64,000 bases of DNA from Burkholderia sp. (GTDB taxonomy: Bacteria > Pseudomonadota > Gammaproteobacteria > Burkholderiales > Burkholderiaceae): positions 496,001-560,000 of the forward strand of contig CP144361.1 of NCBI GenBank assembly GCA_040954445.1. Direction: 5' to 3'. A model generated the notes under the pieces. That model worked only from the letters and a program-made list of their open reading frames with translations. It ran no database searches and was not told where the DNA came from. The position numbers and the translations under genes are program-made. Of this stretch, positions 1 through 9,063 are shown piece by piece; the stretch's first letter is position 1; each line of letters opens with the position of its first letter.

Positions 1-118
1 CAGGGCCGTTGTTGCATAAAGCTAGCGCGAGCCGGTAACGTTCACGCGCAATGGTCGGTGCCAGCCCCTGTTATCAAATCAAATTTCAGCGTAATTTCCT
101 AATTTTTGACAAAAACAT

Positions 119-280
119 GGCGTTGTTGCATAAATCGAGTGTGAGGACGCAATGGAACGGATTGCGGACCTCGCTCGTCCGCAATCCGTTCATATCGCCT
201 GAAATTATTGATCCGAAATTCGTGATCAATATGCCCGTCGATGCCATTGCATCCTCGCGCTTGATTGATGCAACAACGCC
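119..280. mobile_element. MITE-R, 162 bp IS5-derived fold-back miniature element
   Basis: Both ends are the IS5 terminal sequence, GGCGTTGTTGCAT and its complement. The interior is two inverted copies of the IS right end, so the element can fold on itself and has no coding capacity. It sits inside the IS5 copy at 4-954 and is flanked by a perfect 9 bp direct repeat, CAAAAACAT. It carries a 22 bp TA-flanked insert at 208-229 that is absent from the 138 bp copies. Confidence 0.88.
208..229. repeat. 22 bp IS630-end micro-element
   Basis: The 22 bp begins TTGATC and ends GATCAA with TA on both sides. It corresponds to one IS630/MITE-S terminal repeat closed by the last bases of the other. Comparison with the 138 bp MITE-R copies shows it occupies a TA site exactly. 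Confidence 0.85.
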
Positions 281-954
281 CAAAAACATACGTAAAAACA
301 TACACAAGACATGTAAGCCGAAGGCTCGCTACCATGTCAGAAATTGGGCGGCCTATAAATGAAGGCCTGATCAACCGGGGAAACGTGACAATATGGATAG
401 ATGAAGCCGTCCTTGCCAGAATACCCGACGCGATACCCACGTATAGTCGCCCGTGTCTATACGGAGATACGCTGATTCAGGCATTACTTGGCGTGAAGTC
501 CGTCTATCGACGGACGTTGCGTGCCCTACAAGGTTTCACCCAAAGTCTGCACGCTCTGACCTTCCCGAGCTTGCCGGTGCCGCATTACACCACGCTCTGC
601 CGCCGGACCAAAATGCTTGATGTCGAACTGCCGATCCTTCGCGACCACGAACTGATTCATCTGGTGGTCGACAGCACCGGTCTGAAAGACTATGGCGAAG
701 GTGAATGGAAGCTGCGCCAGCACAGCTACTCGAAGCGGTGCACGTGGCGTAATGGCGCGGTTGATGCAATTGCCCGTGACGGTCGTCGAGAATGGAAGAA
801 AGACAGTGCCTACCACCGGCGCTCGCTTGCCGAGAATACGATGTATTGGTTCAAGACGCTCACCAGCAACTGTCTTTGGGCGCATCACATTAACTTGCAG
901 GCGACCGAAGTCGCCATTCGCGTCGGCGTAATCAACCGCATAAGCGGACCGCGC

Positions 955-1064
955 GGTGTTGTTGCATAAATTGAGCGTGAAGACGCAATGGAACAGATTG
1001 CGGACGAGCGAAGTATGCAATCCGTTCCATTGCGTCCTCGCGCTCAATTTATGCAACAACGTCC
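955..1064. repeat. MITE-R-like fold-back element (about 110 bp)
   Basis: A near-palindrome: an IS5 right end reading inward, a short centre, then the complementary end reading out through ATGCAACAACG. It replaces the right terminus of the preceding IS5 copy. No coding capacity. The outermost bases differ from the consensus, so it is probably an old copy. Confidence 0.75.
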
Positions 1065-1108
1065 AACACCCCCCTTTGGGCTACTCATGAGAATGTAAAT
1101 AGACCTTA

Positions 1109-1130
1109 TTGATCTGCAATTCGTGATCAA
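1109..1130. repeat. 22 bp IS630-end micro-element
   Basis: TTGATC...GATCAA, 22 bp, flanked by TA on both sides, in the gap upstream of the peptide-binding protein. It does not interrupt a recognisable gene. Confidence 0.8.
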
Positions 1131-1209
1131 TAGTCGACTGATGCCTGGGAGCTGCATGGACATCCTCGCCCGGCATGCCGATAACAGACACTGTCACGTG
1201 AGAAATCTC

Positions 1210-2808
1210 ATGCGTTTTACGACGTTCGCCGTCGCGCTGATCGCGGCCCCGCTCGCCGCTGCTCCCCTTATCGCTCAGGCCAAGCCGCTCACAGTGTGTA
1301 CCGAAGCGAGCCCAGACGGCTTCGACGTGGCTCAGTACAACTCGCTAGTCACTACCAACGCCTCGGCCGACGTGATTTTCAACACGCTGGTGTCCTACGA
1401 CGAGCCAAGCAGGAAGGTGGTGCCCTCGCTGGCTGACAAGTGGCACGTTAGTGCAGACGGTCGAACCGTGACCTTCCACTTGCGCCAAAATGTGGCCTTC
1501 CAGACCACAGAGAACTTCAAGCCGACGCGTGCCCTGAACGTAGACGACGTGGTGTTTACGTTCAGCCGTATGCTCGATAACGACAATCCGTGGCATAAGG
1601 TGGCCGGCGCAAGCGGCTTTCCGCACGCGCAGTCGATGGGCCTGGTGAAGCTGGTAAAGTCAGTCTCAAAAGTCGACGAGCAGACCGTGAAGTTCGAGCT
1701 CAACGAGCCGAACGTGACTTTCGTGGCGATCCTGACGATGGGCTTCGCCTCGATCTACTCGGCCGAATATGCCGATCAGTTACTTCAGGCGGGCCGCCAG
1801 CAGGACCTCAACGCCAAGCCAGTCGGCACCGGCCCCTTCGTGCTGAAGAGCTATACAAAGGACGCGCTGATCCGCTACGAGGTGAACCCGAGCTACTGGG
1901 GCAAAAAGCCTAAGGTCGACCGCCTGATCTACGCGATCACGCCCGACGCCTCGGTGCGCGCGAAGAAGGTCCAGGCCGGAGAATGCCAAATCGCGCTGTC
2001 GCCCAAGCCTCAGGACGTGGCCGCTGCCAAGGCCGACAAGGCGCTGAAAGTGGTCGAGACGCCGGCTTTCATGACCGCCTTCGTCGCGCTTAACACCGAG
2101 CACAAGCCGCTCGACAACCCGAAGGTGCGCGAGGCGCTGAACCTCGCCTTCGATCGCGCAACTTACCTGAAGGTGGTATTCGACAATACCGCGACGCCAG
2201 CCGTGAACCCATATCCACCCAACATCTGGAGCTACGCGCAGTCGATCTCGGCCTATCCCTATGATCCAGCCAGGGCCAAGCAGCTGTTGGCACAGGCCGG
2301 CTTTCCAAACGGTTTCTCAACTACCATCTGGGTGCGCCCCACGGGCAGTGTGCTGAACCCAAACCCGAAGGCCGGCGCGGAACTGCTGCAGGCCGATTGC
2401 GCCAAGATCGGCGTGAGGGCCGAGGTCAAAGTGATCGAGTGGGGCGAGCTGATAAAACAAGCCAAACGTGGCCAGCATGACATGCTGTTCATGGGCTGGG
2501 CCGGCGATAATGGCGATCCGGACAACTACCTATCGCCGCTGTTCAGCTGCAATGCAGTGACGTCAGGTATCAACTTCGCGCGCTACTGCGATCCGCAACT
2601 CGACAAGCTGATCGCCGACGGCAAGGAAATGCCCGACCAAGCCAAGCGCACCAAGGCCTATGAAGCCGCGCAGAGGATCATCCACGACCAAGCGCTGTGG
2701 ATACCGCTCGGCTATCCGACCGCAGCGGCGATCACGCGGTCGAACGTGAACGGTTATCACGTCAGCCCTTTCGGGTGCCAGCACTTCGAGACCGTCTCGG
2801 TGCAGTAA
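1210..2808 (+). CDS. dppA: Periplasmic dipeptide/oligopeptide-binding protein of an ABC transporter
   Basis: Captures peptides in the periplasm and delivers them to an ABC permease (SBP_bac_5 family). The product is 532 residues, close to E. coli DppA. I start it at the ATG that opens MRFTTFAVALIAAPLAAA, a typical signal peptide (basic N-terminus, hydrophobic core, likely cleavage after QAKP or nearby). Upstream in-frame ATGs would add about 29 non-signal residues. The mature part shows family hallmarks: VCTEASPDGFD, then DVVFTFSRM, and a C-terminal segment ending near QALWIPLGYP. The reading frame is intact. No dppBCDF genes follow, because an IS5 fragment begins about 45 bp after the stop. 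The protein may therefore be an orphan or serve a permease encoded elsewhere. The exact substrate (di- or oligopeptide, or haem) cannot be told from sequence. Confidence 0.88.
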   Translation: MRFTTFAVALIAAPLAAAPLIAQAKPLTVCTEASPDGFDVAQYNSLVTTNASADVIFNTLVSYDEPSRKVVPSLADKWHVSADGRTVTFHLRQNVAFQTTENFKPTRALNVDDVVFTFSRMLDNDNPWHKVAGASGFPHAQSMGLVKLVKSVSKVDEQTVKFELNEPNVTFVAILTMGFASIYSAEYADQLLQAGRQQDLNAKPVGTGPFVLKSYTKDALIRYEVNPSYWGKKPKVDRLIYAITPDASVRAKKVQAGECQIALSPKPQDVAAAKADKALKVVETPAFMTAFVALNTEHKPLDNPKVREALNLAFDRATYLKVVFDNTATPAVNPYPPNIWSYAQSISAYPYDPARAKQLLAQAGFPNGFSTTIWVRPTGSVLNPNPKAGAELLQADCAKIGVRAEVKVIEWGELIKQAKRGQHDMLFMGWAGDNGDPDNYLSPLFSCNAVTSGINFARYCDPQLDKLIADGKEMPDQAKRTKAYEAAQRIIHDQALWIPLGYPTAAAITRSNVNGYHVSPFGCQHFETVSVQ

Positions 2809-2851
2809 AGCTGCCTTTGCGCTGTCTTGACCGGCTGCCGTGCGGTACGCC

Positions 2852-3169
2852 GGCGTTGTTGCATAAATCGAGCGTGAGCCGGTAACGTTTACGTGCAACG
2901 GTAGGGGTCAGCCCCCTATTATCAAATTAGATTTGATTGTAACTTATTAGTTTTTAACAAGAAAATACGTAAAAACATACACAAGAAATGTGAGTCGAAG
3001 GTACGCTACCGTGCCAGGAACTGGGCGGCCTATAATGCGGGCCTAATCAACCTTGGAAACGTGACGATATGGGTAGATGCAGCCGTCCTTGCCCGAATGG
3101 CCGACGCCATACCCACGCGTGGGCACCCGCCTCTGTAACGGCGATACACTGATGCAGGCATTACTTATA
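2852..3169 (+). mobile_element. IS5-family element, 5' fragment
   Basis: Left terminal sequence plus the first ~80 codons of the transposase region, matching the other copies but diverged, with a premature TAA after the PTRG-like segment. It is cut off at a TA where the MITE-S at 3170 is inserted. The rest of the element is lost. Confidence 0.85.
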
Positions 3170-3286
3170 TTGATCAAAAATTCGTGATCTTGAAATTTGA
3201 AAATTGGCCCCCCTCATGTCTCGTTTTTCCATGCTCCTCACATGAGAGCTATTTTTCAAATTTCAAGATCACGAATTTTTGATCAA
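3170..3286. mobile_element. MITE-S, 117 bp IS630-derived palindromic miniature element
   Basis: Long inverted repeats starting TTGATC and ending GATCAA, TA on both sides, with the central CTCATGT...ACATGAG arm typical of the family here. It lies directly upstream of dnaN, 26 bp before its start codon, so it occupies the place of the normal upstream region. Confidence 0.88.
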
Positions 3287-3312
3287 TATAAGTAAATCAA
3301 CGAAGGAACTCT

Positions 3313-4419
3313 ATGCAATTGGTCCAGTCCGAACGAGACGCCCTCCTCAGGCCGTTACAAACGGTAAGTGGTATCGTTGAACGCCGCCATACGCTGCCAA
3401 TTCTCGCGAACCTGCTGATCACGAAGACGGGTTCCAACGTATCGTTCCTGTCGACCGATCTCGAACTGCAGATCACTACGCACACCGATTTCGGTGTGGG
3501 CGGAGAACAGATTGCGACCACGGTAGCTGCCCGCAAGCTGCTCGACATCCTGCGCGCGATGCCTGACGGGAACGTGACGCTGTCGCTGGTTGACAAGCGC
3601 CTGACCGTGCAATCGGGCAAGAGCCGCTTTGCCCTGCAGACCCTAGCCGCCGGCGAGTTCCCGACAGTCGCACAATTGAAGGATTTCGGCGCGAACCTGG
3701 CGATGCCGCAGAAGGCCTTCCGCCAGTTGCTCGGCATGGTGTACTTCGCGATGGCGCAGCGGGACATTCGCTACTACCTGAATGGCATGCTACTGATGGT
3801 GGACGGCGACCAACTGATGGCCGTAGCCACCGACGGCCACCGCCTGACCTACTCCTCGATGAAGATTGAGGGCAGTACCTTTCCACGCCAGGAAGTGATC
3901 GTGCCGCGCAAGACGATTCTCGAGCTGCAACGCCTACTCGAGGACATCGAAGACACGGTCAAGATCGACATCGCCCAGACGCAGGCCAAGTTCACCTTTG
4001 GCCAGGTTGAGCTGGTATCGAAGCTGGTAGAGGGCAAGTTCCCCGACTTCCAGCGCGTAATTCCGAAGACGAAAAAAAACACTTTCACGATCGGTCGAGA
4101 GGAACTACAGCGTGCGCTACAGCGCGCTGCGATCCTGACCTCCGACAAGTTCAAAGGCGTGCGCTGCATTATCGCGCCGGGCCAGCTGAAAATCATGTCG
4201 ACCAATGCCGACCAAGAAGAGGCGCAGGAAGAACTCGAAATCGTCTACCAGGGCGACATGGTGGATATCGGCTTCAACGTGACTTACCTGCTCGACGTGC
4301 TCGCGAACCTAAAGGTAGACAACATCGAGGTGAGCCTGGGTGACGCTAACTCGAAGGCGCTGATCACCGTTCCAGAAAACGACGAATTCAAGTATGTAGT
4401 GATGCCGATGCGCATATAA
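3313..4419 (+). CDS. dnaN: DNA polymerase III beta subunit (sliding clamp)
   Basis: Ring-shaped processivity clamp that tethers the replicative polymerase to DNA. The 368 residues match the family length and contain the three repeated clamp domains: MQLVQSERDALLRPLQ at the N-terminus, the central LLGMVYFAMAQRDIRYYLNGMLL segment region, and the C-terminal end KYVVMPMRI, a classic DnaN terminus. The ATG is preceded by AAGGA five bases upstream. In most bacteria dnaN lies between dnaA and gyrB. Here neither neighbour is present: a MITE-S and an IS5 fragment lie upstream, and a MITE-R begins two bases after the stop codon. Transcription must start within or beyond the inserted elements, since no native promoter remains in the 26 bp before the start. 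Confidence 0.97.
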   Translation: MQLVQSERDALLRPLQTVSGIVERRHTLPILANLLITKTGSNVSFLSTDLELQITTHTDFGVGGEQIATTVAARKLLDILRAMPDGNVTLSLVDKRLTVQSGKSRFALQTLAAGEFPTVAQLKDFGANLAMPQKAFRQLLGMVYFAMAQRDIRYYLNGMLLMVDGDQLMAVATDGHRLTYSSMKIEGSTFPRQEVIVPRKTILELQRLLEDIEDTVKIDIAQTQAKFTFGQVELVSKLVEGKFPDFQRVIPKTKKNTFTIGREELQRALQRAAILTSDKFKGVRCIIAPGQLKIMSTNADQEEAQEELEIVYQGDMVDIGFNVTYLLDVLANLKVDNIEVSLGDANSKALITVPENDEFKYVVMPMRI

Positions 4420-4421
4420 GA

Positions 4422-4561
4422 GGCGATTTTTGCATAAATCGAGCGTGCGGATGCAATGGCATCGATGGACATAATTTCAGGCGGATACGAACGGATTGCG
4501 GACGAACGAGCTCTGCAATCCGTTCCATTACGTCCTCACGCTCGATTTATGCAACAACGCC
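4422..4561. mobile_element. MITE-R, IS5-derived fold-back element (about 140 bp)
   Basis: Ends resemble GGCG..TTGCATAAATCGAG and its complement. The interior is the inverted right-end duplication typical of the family. It starts 2 bp after dnaN and ends 23 bp before the gshB stop codon, filling nearly the whole convergent intergenic space. Confidence 0.85.
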
Positions 4562-4584
4562 GCCACCGATGTAAACAACGAATC

Positions 4585-5541
4585 TCAGCCGATCGCGCGC
4601 TCCAGCGCGTCGATGAACATCGACGCGACATCGAAGCCGGTCTGCTCCATGATCTCTCGGAAGCAGGTCGGGCTAGTCACGTTGACTTCGGTGAGCCAGT
4701 CTCCGATCGCGTCGAGCCCGACCAGCAGCAGGCCGTGCGTAGCCAGCACGGGCCCGAGTACGGCGGCGATCTCGCGGTCGCGCTCAGTGAGCGGCTGGGC
4801 CACGCCTACGCCACCGGCGGCCAGATTTCCGCGTACCTCGTTGCCCTGCGGGATCCGCGCTAACGAGTACGGCACTGGCTCGCCCCCGATCAGCAGGATG
4901 CGCTTGTCGCCCGCCTTAATCTCGGGAATGAACCTCTGGATCATCAGCGAGCGGCGACCGTTGTCGCCAAGCATCTCGACGATCGAACCAAGATTCATGC
5001 CGTCAGCCTTGACGCGGAATACACCCAACCCGCCCATGCCGTCGAGCGGCTTGATGATCACGTCACTGTGCTCGGCGTGGAAGGTGCGCAGCCGCGCCAC
5101 GTCGCACGTAACCAGGGTCGGCACCACGAACTGCGGGAATTCTCCGATCGCGAGCTTCTCCGAATGATCGCGGATCGCCTGCGGACGATTGACGATCTTC
5201 GCCCCGGCACGCTCGGCCATCTCGAGCAGCCAGGTGGAGGTCACGTACTCCATATCGACGGGCGGGTCCTTGCGCATCAGCACCGCGCCGAAGGACGCCA
5301 GCGCGCGCGAGTCGACCGTGCCGACCTCGAACCAGGTGTCGCGATACAGGTCGACCGTGTCGCCGACGATCGTCACGCGCCGCACGTCGGCTTCCACCAA
5401 ACTACCGGTCCAAGCTAGCTGCTGCGGCTCACAGGCGTAGATCACGTGCCCGCGCCGCACCGCCTCAGCCATCATCGCGTAGGTCGAATCTTTATAGATC
5501 CGAAAACGATCGAGCGGGTCAGCGATAAAGAGAATGTCCAT
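4585..5541 (-). CDS. gshB: Glutathione synthetase
   Basis: Catalyses the second step of glutathione synthesis, joining gamma-glutamylcysteine and glycine with ATP, in the cytoplasm. The 318 residues match the proteobacterial GshB length. Visible features are the N-terminal MDILFIADPLDRFRIYKDST, the ATP-grasp region VIIKPLDGMGGLGVFRV, the RFIPEIKAGDKRILLI loop, and the metal/substrate segment WLTEVNVTSPTCFREI. The start is the ATG of MDIL. A longer open frame reaches upstream into IS5 sequence and is not native. In related Burkholderia gshA and gshB sit together; here an IS5 copy (5591-6714) separates them, on the gshA-proximal side of the start. Confidence 0.96.
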   Translation of the reverse strand: MDILFIADPLDRFRIYKDSTYAMMAEAVRRGHVIYACEPQQLAWTGSLVEADVRRVTIVGDTVDLYRDTWFEVGTVDSRALASFGAVLMRKDPPVDMEYVTSTWLLEMAERAGAKIVNRPQAIRDHSEKLAIGEFPQFVVPTLVTCDVARLRTFHAEHSDVIIKPLDGMGGLGVFRVKADGMNLGSIVEMLGDNGRRSLMIQRFIPEIKAGDKRILLIGGEPVPYSLARIPQGNEVRGNLAAGGVGVAQPLTERDREIAAVLGPVLATHGLLLVGLDAIGDWLTEVNVTSPTCFREIMEQTGFDVASMFIDALERAIG

Positions 5542-5590
5542 TCGGGTCCTGGTGAGGGGCTGGCTGAGTGTCGTGGCTGTCTCTTGATCG

Positions 5591-6714
5591 GGCGTGGTTG
5601 CATAAATCGAGCGAGAGCCGTTGACGTTTACGCGCAACGGTCGCGGGGCCAGCCTCCTATCAAGTCAAATTCCAGAGTAACTGCCTAATTTTTTGCCAAA
5701 AAATGCGCAAGGACATACACAAGAAAGGTGAGCCGAAGGAACACTGACCGTGTCAGGAATTGGGCAGCCTATAATGAAGGCCTGATCAAACGGGGGAACG
5801 TAACAATATGGATAGATGAAGCCGTCCTTGCCAGAATACCCGATGCCATACCCACACGTGGTCGCCCGTGTCTATACGGCGCTACGCTGATTCAGGCATT
5901 ACTTGGCGTGAAGGCCGTCTATCGACTGACGTTGCGCGCCCTGCAAGGTTTCACCCAAAGTCTACGCGATCTGGCCTTCCCGAGCTTGCCGGTGCCGAAT
6001 TACACCACGCTCTGTCGCCGGGCAAAAACGCTTGATTTCGAACTGCCGATCCTTCGCGACAACGAACCGATCCATCTGCATGTCGACAGCACCGGTCTGA
6101 AGGTCTATGGAGACGATGCATGGAAGGTGCGCCAGCACGGCTACTCGAAGCGGTGCACTTGGCGCAAAGTCCATCTCGCGCTCAACGCGAATACGGGTCA
6201 AGTGCATGCCGCGCTAATGACGAATTAGAATGTGGCTGACGGTGACGCGCTGGCCAAGTTGCTCGACCAGATTCCACGCGAAGAACAAATCGATGTCATC
6301 GGCGGTGACGGTGCCTACGACACCAAACCATGCCATACGGCCATTGCTGCACGCAGTGCTATTCCTTCGATTCCGCCACGCGAGGGTGCCGCTCATTGGC
6401 CAGCAGATATGCCCGGTGCGGCGTGGCGTAATGGCGCGGTTGATGTAATTGCCCGTGACGGTCGTCGAAAATGGAAGCAAGACAGTCGCTACTACGGGCG
6501 ATCGCTTGCCGAGCATGCGATGTATCGGTTCAAGACCCTCACCGGCAACTGTCTCTGGGCGCGTCACATCGACTCGCAGGCGACCGAAGTCTCCGTTCGC
6601 GTCGGCGTCATCAACCGTATGGCGGACCTTGCTCATCCGCAATCCGTTCGTATCGCCTGAAATTATGCCCGTCGATACTATTGCGTCCTCACACTCGATT
6701 TATGCAACAACGCC
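5591..6714 (+). mobile_element. IS5-family element, full length with nonsense mutation
   Basis: Both ends are present (one base changed at the left) and the body is colinear with the consensus. The transposase frame opens at 5728 but is stopped by TAG at 6226-6228, where other copies read CAG. It continues in frame to 6660 with the second Asp (DGAYDTK) and the YGRSLAEHAMYRFK region. All catalytic residues are present but split by the stop. The copy lies between gshB and gshA. Confidence 0.93.
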
Positions 6715-6740
6715 TCTCGATCTCGCGCGGAAAAATCTGC

Positions 6741-8030
6741 TCAGACCTGTATCTCCTCGGGATCAGTCTTCTCGAGTTCAATCGAGGAAGCGAGCAGGCT
6801 GAGCCGACTGACCACGCCATACATGTAAAAGCGATTCGGCGGTGCCACGCCGGGCTTAGCGTGCACGTCCGGCAAGGCGGTGTGCTCGAAGCCGAGCGGC
6901 ACATAGTGCATGCCCGGCGCATTGAGGTTCTGGTCGCGTTCGCGCGCCGAATGGGTACGGTAGAAGCCGCCCACCACGTAGCGGTCGATCATGTAGACTA
7001 CCGGCTCGGCCACGTCGTCGCCGATCCGCTCGAACGTATACACGCCCTCCTGCACGATCACGTCACTGACCGGCAGCCCAGCCTTGGTCTCGGACATCTG
7101 AGCGCGCTCGAGCTTGGTCATGCCGCCGATCTCGGAAGCATCGTGCACCGTCATCACGCCGCGACCGGCGGTACCCGCGTCGGCTTTCACCACTATATAG
7201 GGCTTCTCGCTGATGCCGTATTCGCGATATTTTCGCGCAATCTTCTTGAGCACCGCGTCGATTGCATCGGCTAGCGCCTCGCCGCCATTGCCGGCCTGCC
7301 AGTCGATGCTGCCCACGTGGGTGAAATAAAGATTCATCATCCAGGGGTCGACGCCGAGCATCTTGGCAAACTTCTTGGCCACTTCGTCGTAGCAGGCGAA
7401 GTGGGTCGACTTGCGGCGTACCGTCCAGCCTGCGTGCAGTGGCGGCAGCAGATGCTGCTCGTGCAGGTTTTCCAGCACGTCCGGAATCCCGCCCGACAAA
7501 TCGTTGTTGAGCAGGATCGAGCAGGGATCAAAGTTCTTCAGGCCCAGGCGGCGATGCGAACGACCGAGCGGCTCCAGCACGATCTTCTGGCCGTCGAAGA
7601 GCGTGATCGGCGTGATATCGATCACGCTCGGGTCGAGCGAGCCGAAACGCACGTTGAGCCCGGCCTGGCGCATGATGGTCGCCAGCCGCGCGACGTTCTC
7701 GAGATAGAAGACATTGCGCGTGGGCAATTCCGGGATAACGAGCAATTCTTTCGCGTCCGGACAAATCTTTTCAATCGCGGCCATCGCCGCCTGCACGGAA
7801 AGTGGCAGCACTTCCAGCGGTAAGTTGTTGAAACTGCTAGGGAACAAATTAGCATCGACGGGCGCGAGCTTGAAACCGGCGTTACGCAGGTCGACCGAAC
7901 AATAGAACGGCGGCGTGTGTTCCTGCCACTCGAGGCGGAACCAGCGTTCGATCGCCGGCGTCGCGTCGAGAATTTTCCGCTCCAGCTCGAGTAGCGGACC
8001 ATTTAATGCCGTAACGAGGTGGGGAACCAT
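6741..8030 (-). CDS. gshA: Glutamate-cysteine ligase, proteobacterial ATP-grasp type
   Basis: Catalyses the first, rate-limiting step of glutathione synthesis, joining glutamate and cysteine. The 429 residues begin MVPHLVTALNGPLLELE, as in the GshA type found in Burkholderia and Neisseria rather than the E. coli type. Recognisable blocks are PELPTRNVFYLENV, GWTVRRKSTHFACYDEV, YIVVKADAGTAGRGVM (nucleotide-binding, glycine-rich) and RYVVGGFYRTHS. The reading frame is intact. The IS3 remnant begins only 12 bp upstream of the start codon, so the native promoter and probably the ribosome-binding region have been displaced. Expression may rely on the inserted sequences. Confidence 0.93.
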   Translation of the reverse strand: MVPHLVTALNGPLLELERKILDATPAIERWFRLEWQEHTPPFYCSVDLRNAGFKLAPVDANLFPSSFNNLPLEVLPLSVQAAMAAIEKICPDAKELLVIPELPTRNVFYLENVARLATIMRQAGLNVRFGSLDPSVIDITPITLFDGQKIVLEPLGRSHRRLGLKNFDPCSILLNNDLSGGIPDVLENLHEQHLLPPLHAGWTVRRKSTHFACYDEVAKKFAKMLGVDPWMMNLYFTHVGSIDWQAGNGGEALADAIDAVLKKIARKYREYGISEKPYIVVKADAGTAGRGVMTVHDASEIGGMTKLERAQMSETKAGLPVSDVIVQEGVYTFERIGDDVAEPVVYMIDRYVVGGFYRTHSARERDQNLNAPGMHYVPLGFEHTALPDVHAKPGVAPPNRFYMYGVVSRLSLLASSIELEKTDPEEIQV

Positions 8031-8161
8031 GAATCACTCGCTGTAGCGGATCCGGTTGTTTAGACACACTTTTCGATCAGGCTCGAGCGTCAAGATGCTG
8101 GCCTGACGGGCTTCGATGGGTGATTGAAGCCTAGTGTTTCAAGATGACATCCGTGATTGTA

Positions 8162-8478
8162 TCAATCCTGGAACTCGACGACGGTAGAACGAACCTCTTC
8201 AACGTTTTTGAACAAATGCCCGCGGATAACTTGCTCCTGCATAGTCCGGTTGAAACACTCGGCGACGCCGTTTGCCTGTAGTTTGGCGACTAAGGCATAG
8301 CTCGGTACCACGCCCAAAAATTTGATCTGGTTGCGGAAGTCGTCCGACCTGTATTGCGAGCTGTGATCCATTCGTGGCGCCAGTCCGCGACTGGCTTCGG
8401 CTTCGATCGAACCGAAATATCCACGCCGCACTGTGGTTGATCGGTTCCAAGGCTGCAAATCGGTCTCCGAGCTTGATG
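8162..8478 (-). pseudogene. IS3-family transposase OrfB (integrase core) fragment
   Basis: The minus strand reads MDHSSQYRSDDFRNQIKF, then NGVAECFNRTMQEQVI and NVEEVRSTVVEFQD. This is the C-terminal part of the rve integrase core of IS3-type OrfB. The catalytic Glu lies in the NGVAECFNR stretch. The N-terminal part with the first two catalytic Asp residues is missing, cut off near the MITE-R at 8483. Confidence 0.82.
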
Positions 8479-8482
8479 CTGG

Positions 8483-8644
8483 GGCGTTGTTGCATAAATC
8501 AAGCGCGAGGACGCAATGGCATCGACGGGCATATTGATCACGAATTTCGGATCAATAATTTCAAGCGATATGAACGGATTGCGGACGAGCGAGGTCCGCA
8601 ATCCGTTCCATTGCGTCCTCACACTCGATTTATGCAACAACGCC
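8483..8644. mobile_element. MITE-R, 162 bp, with perfect 9 bp target duplication
   Basis: Same size and structure as the copy at 119-280 but inverted. It is flanked on both sides by TGATGCTGG, a perfect 9 bp duplication inside the IS3 remnant, showing true transposition. It carries the 22 bp micro-element at 8534-8555. Confidence 0.92.
8534..8555. repeat. 22 bp IS630-end micro-element inside MITE-R
   Basis: TA-flanked TTGATC...GATCAA, the same insert as in the MITE-R copies at 119 and 43716, here in the opposite orientation with its host. Confidence 0.85.
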
Positions 8645-8782
8645 TGATGCTGGAGATGCCGACGCACACCGCGTCACAATGATCGACTGCAGCAAAGATC
8701 CAGACCAGTCCCTCATCGACAGCTTGAATCTTGATTCCATCAGTGCACCATCTCATTGGGTCGATCGACCATGATGCGACTA

Positions 8783-8896
8783 TTGATCCGCAATTCGTTA
8801 TTTTGAAATTGGAAAATCATCCCTGATGTTTCGTTTTTCCATGGCCCTCACATGAGGGATGATTTTCCAATTTCAAAATAACGAATTGCGGATCAA
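8783..8896. mobile_element. MITE-S, 114 bp IS630-derived palindrome
   Basis: Near-perfect inverted repeat, TTGATCCGCAATTCG outward at each end, flanked by TA on both sides. It is inserted in the IS3 remnant. The two arms are almost identical, suggesting a young copy. Confidence 0.9.
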
Positions 8897-9063
8897 TAGG
8901 GTCGATACAATTACGCATCGCGTCTCGAAAAACTGGGCTTCAAATCACCCTTTGAAGCCCGTCAAGTCAGCTTCTTGACGCTCGCAGCCTGATCTCAAAA
9001 GCGTGTTTGAATAACCGGATCCTCTACATCCTTGCGGCCCAATGTCATTGGGCCGCCTCGCGC

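Larger units (their letters stand above)
4..954 (+). mobile_element. IS5-family element, defective copy with internal deletion
   Basis: The left end (a variant of GGCGTTGTTGCATAAA) is followed by the transposase reading frame, split by a MITE-R at 119-280. The transposase keeps the first catalytic Asp (LVVDSTGL) and the Y-R-E-K motif (YHRRSLAEN), but about 265 bp carrying the second Asp (consensus DGAYDTK) are missing. The junction lies at a short repeat around GTGGCGTAA. The right end is replaced by a fold-back element. The product cannot be catalytic. Confidence 0.9.
8042..9028 (-). mobile_element. IS3-family element, decayed and invaded
   Basis: Inverted ends begin TGTAGCGGATCCGG and finish with ATAACCGGATCCTCTACA, giving the TG...CA termini of IS3 elements. 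Between them only part of orfB survives on the minus strand, and a MITE-R and a MITE-S have been inserted. The same terminal sequence recurs at 31204 and 45259. No intact transposase remains. Confidence 0.82.

Noticed and set aside
5589..5637. N-terminal extension of gshB into the upstream sequence
   Set aside because: The extra residues ([16 protein letters not shown]) are the translated IS5 left end and appear in front of several unrelated genes; the native ATG of MDIL is conserved.
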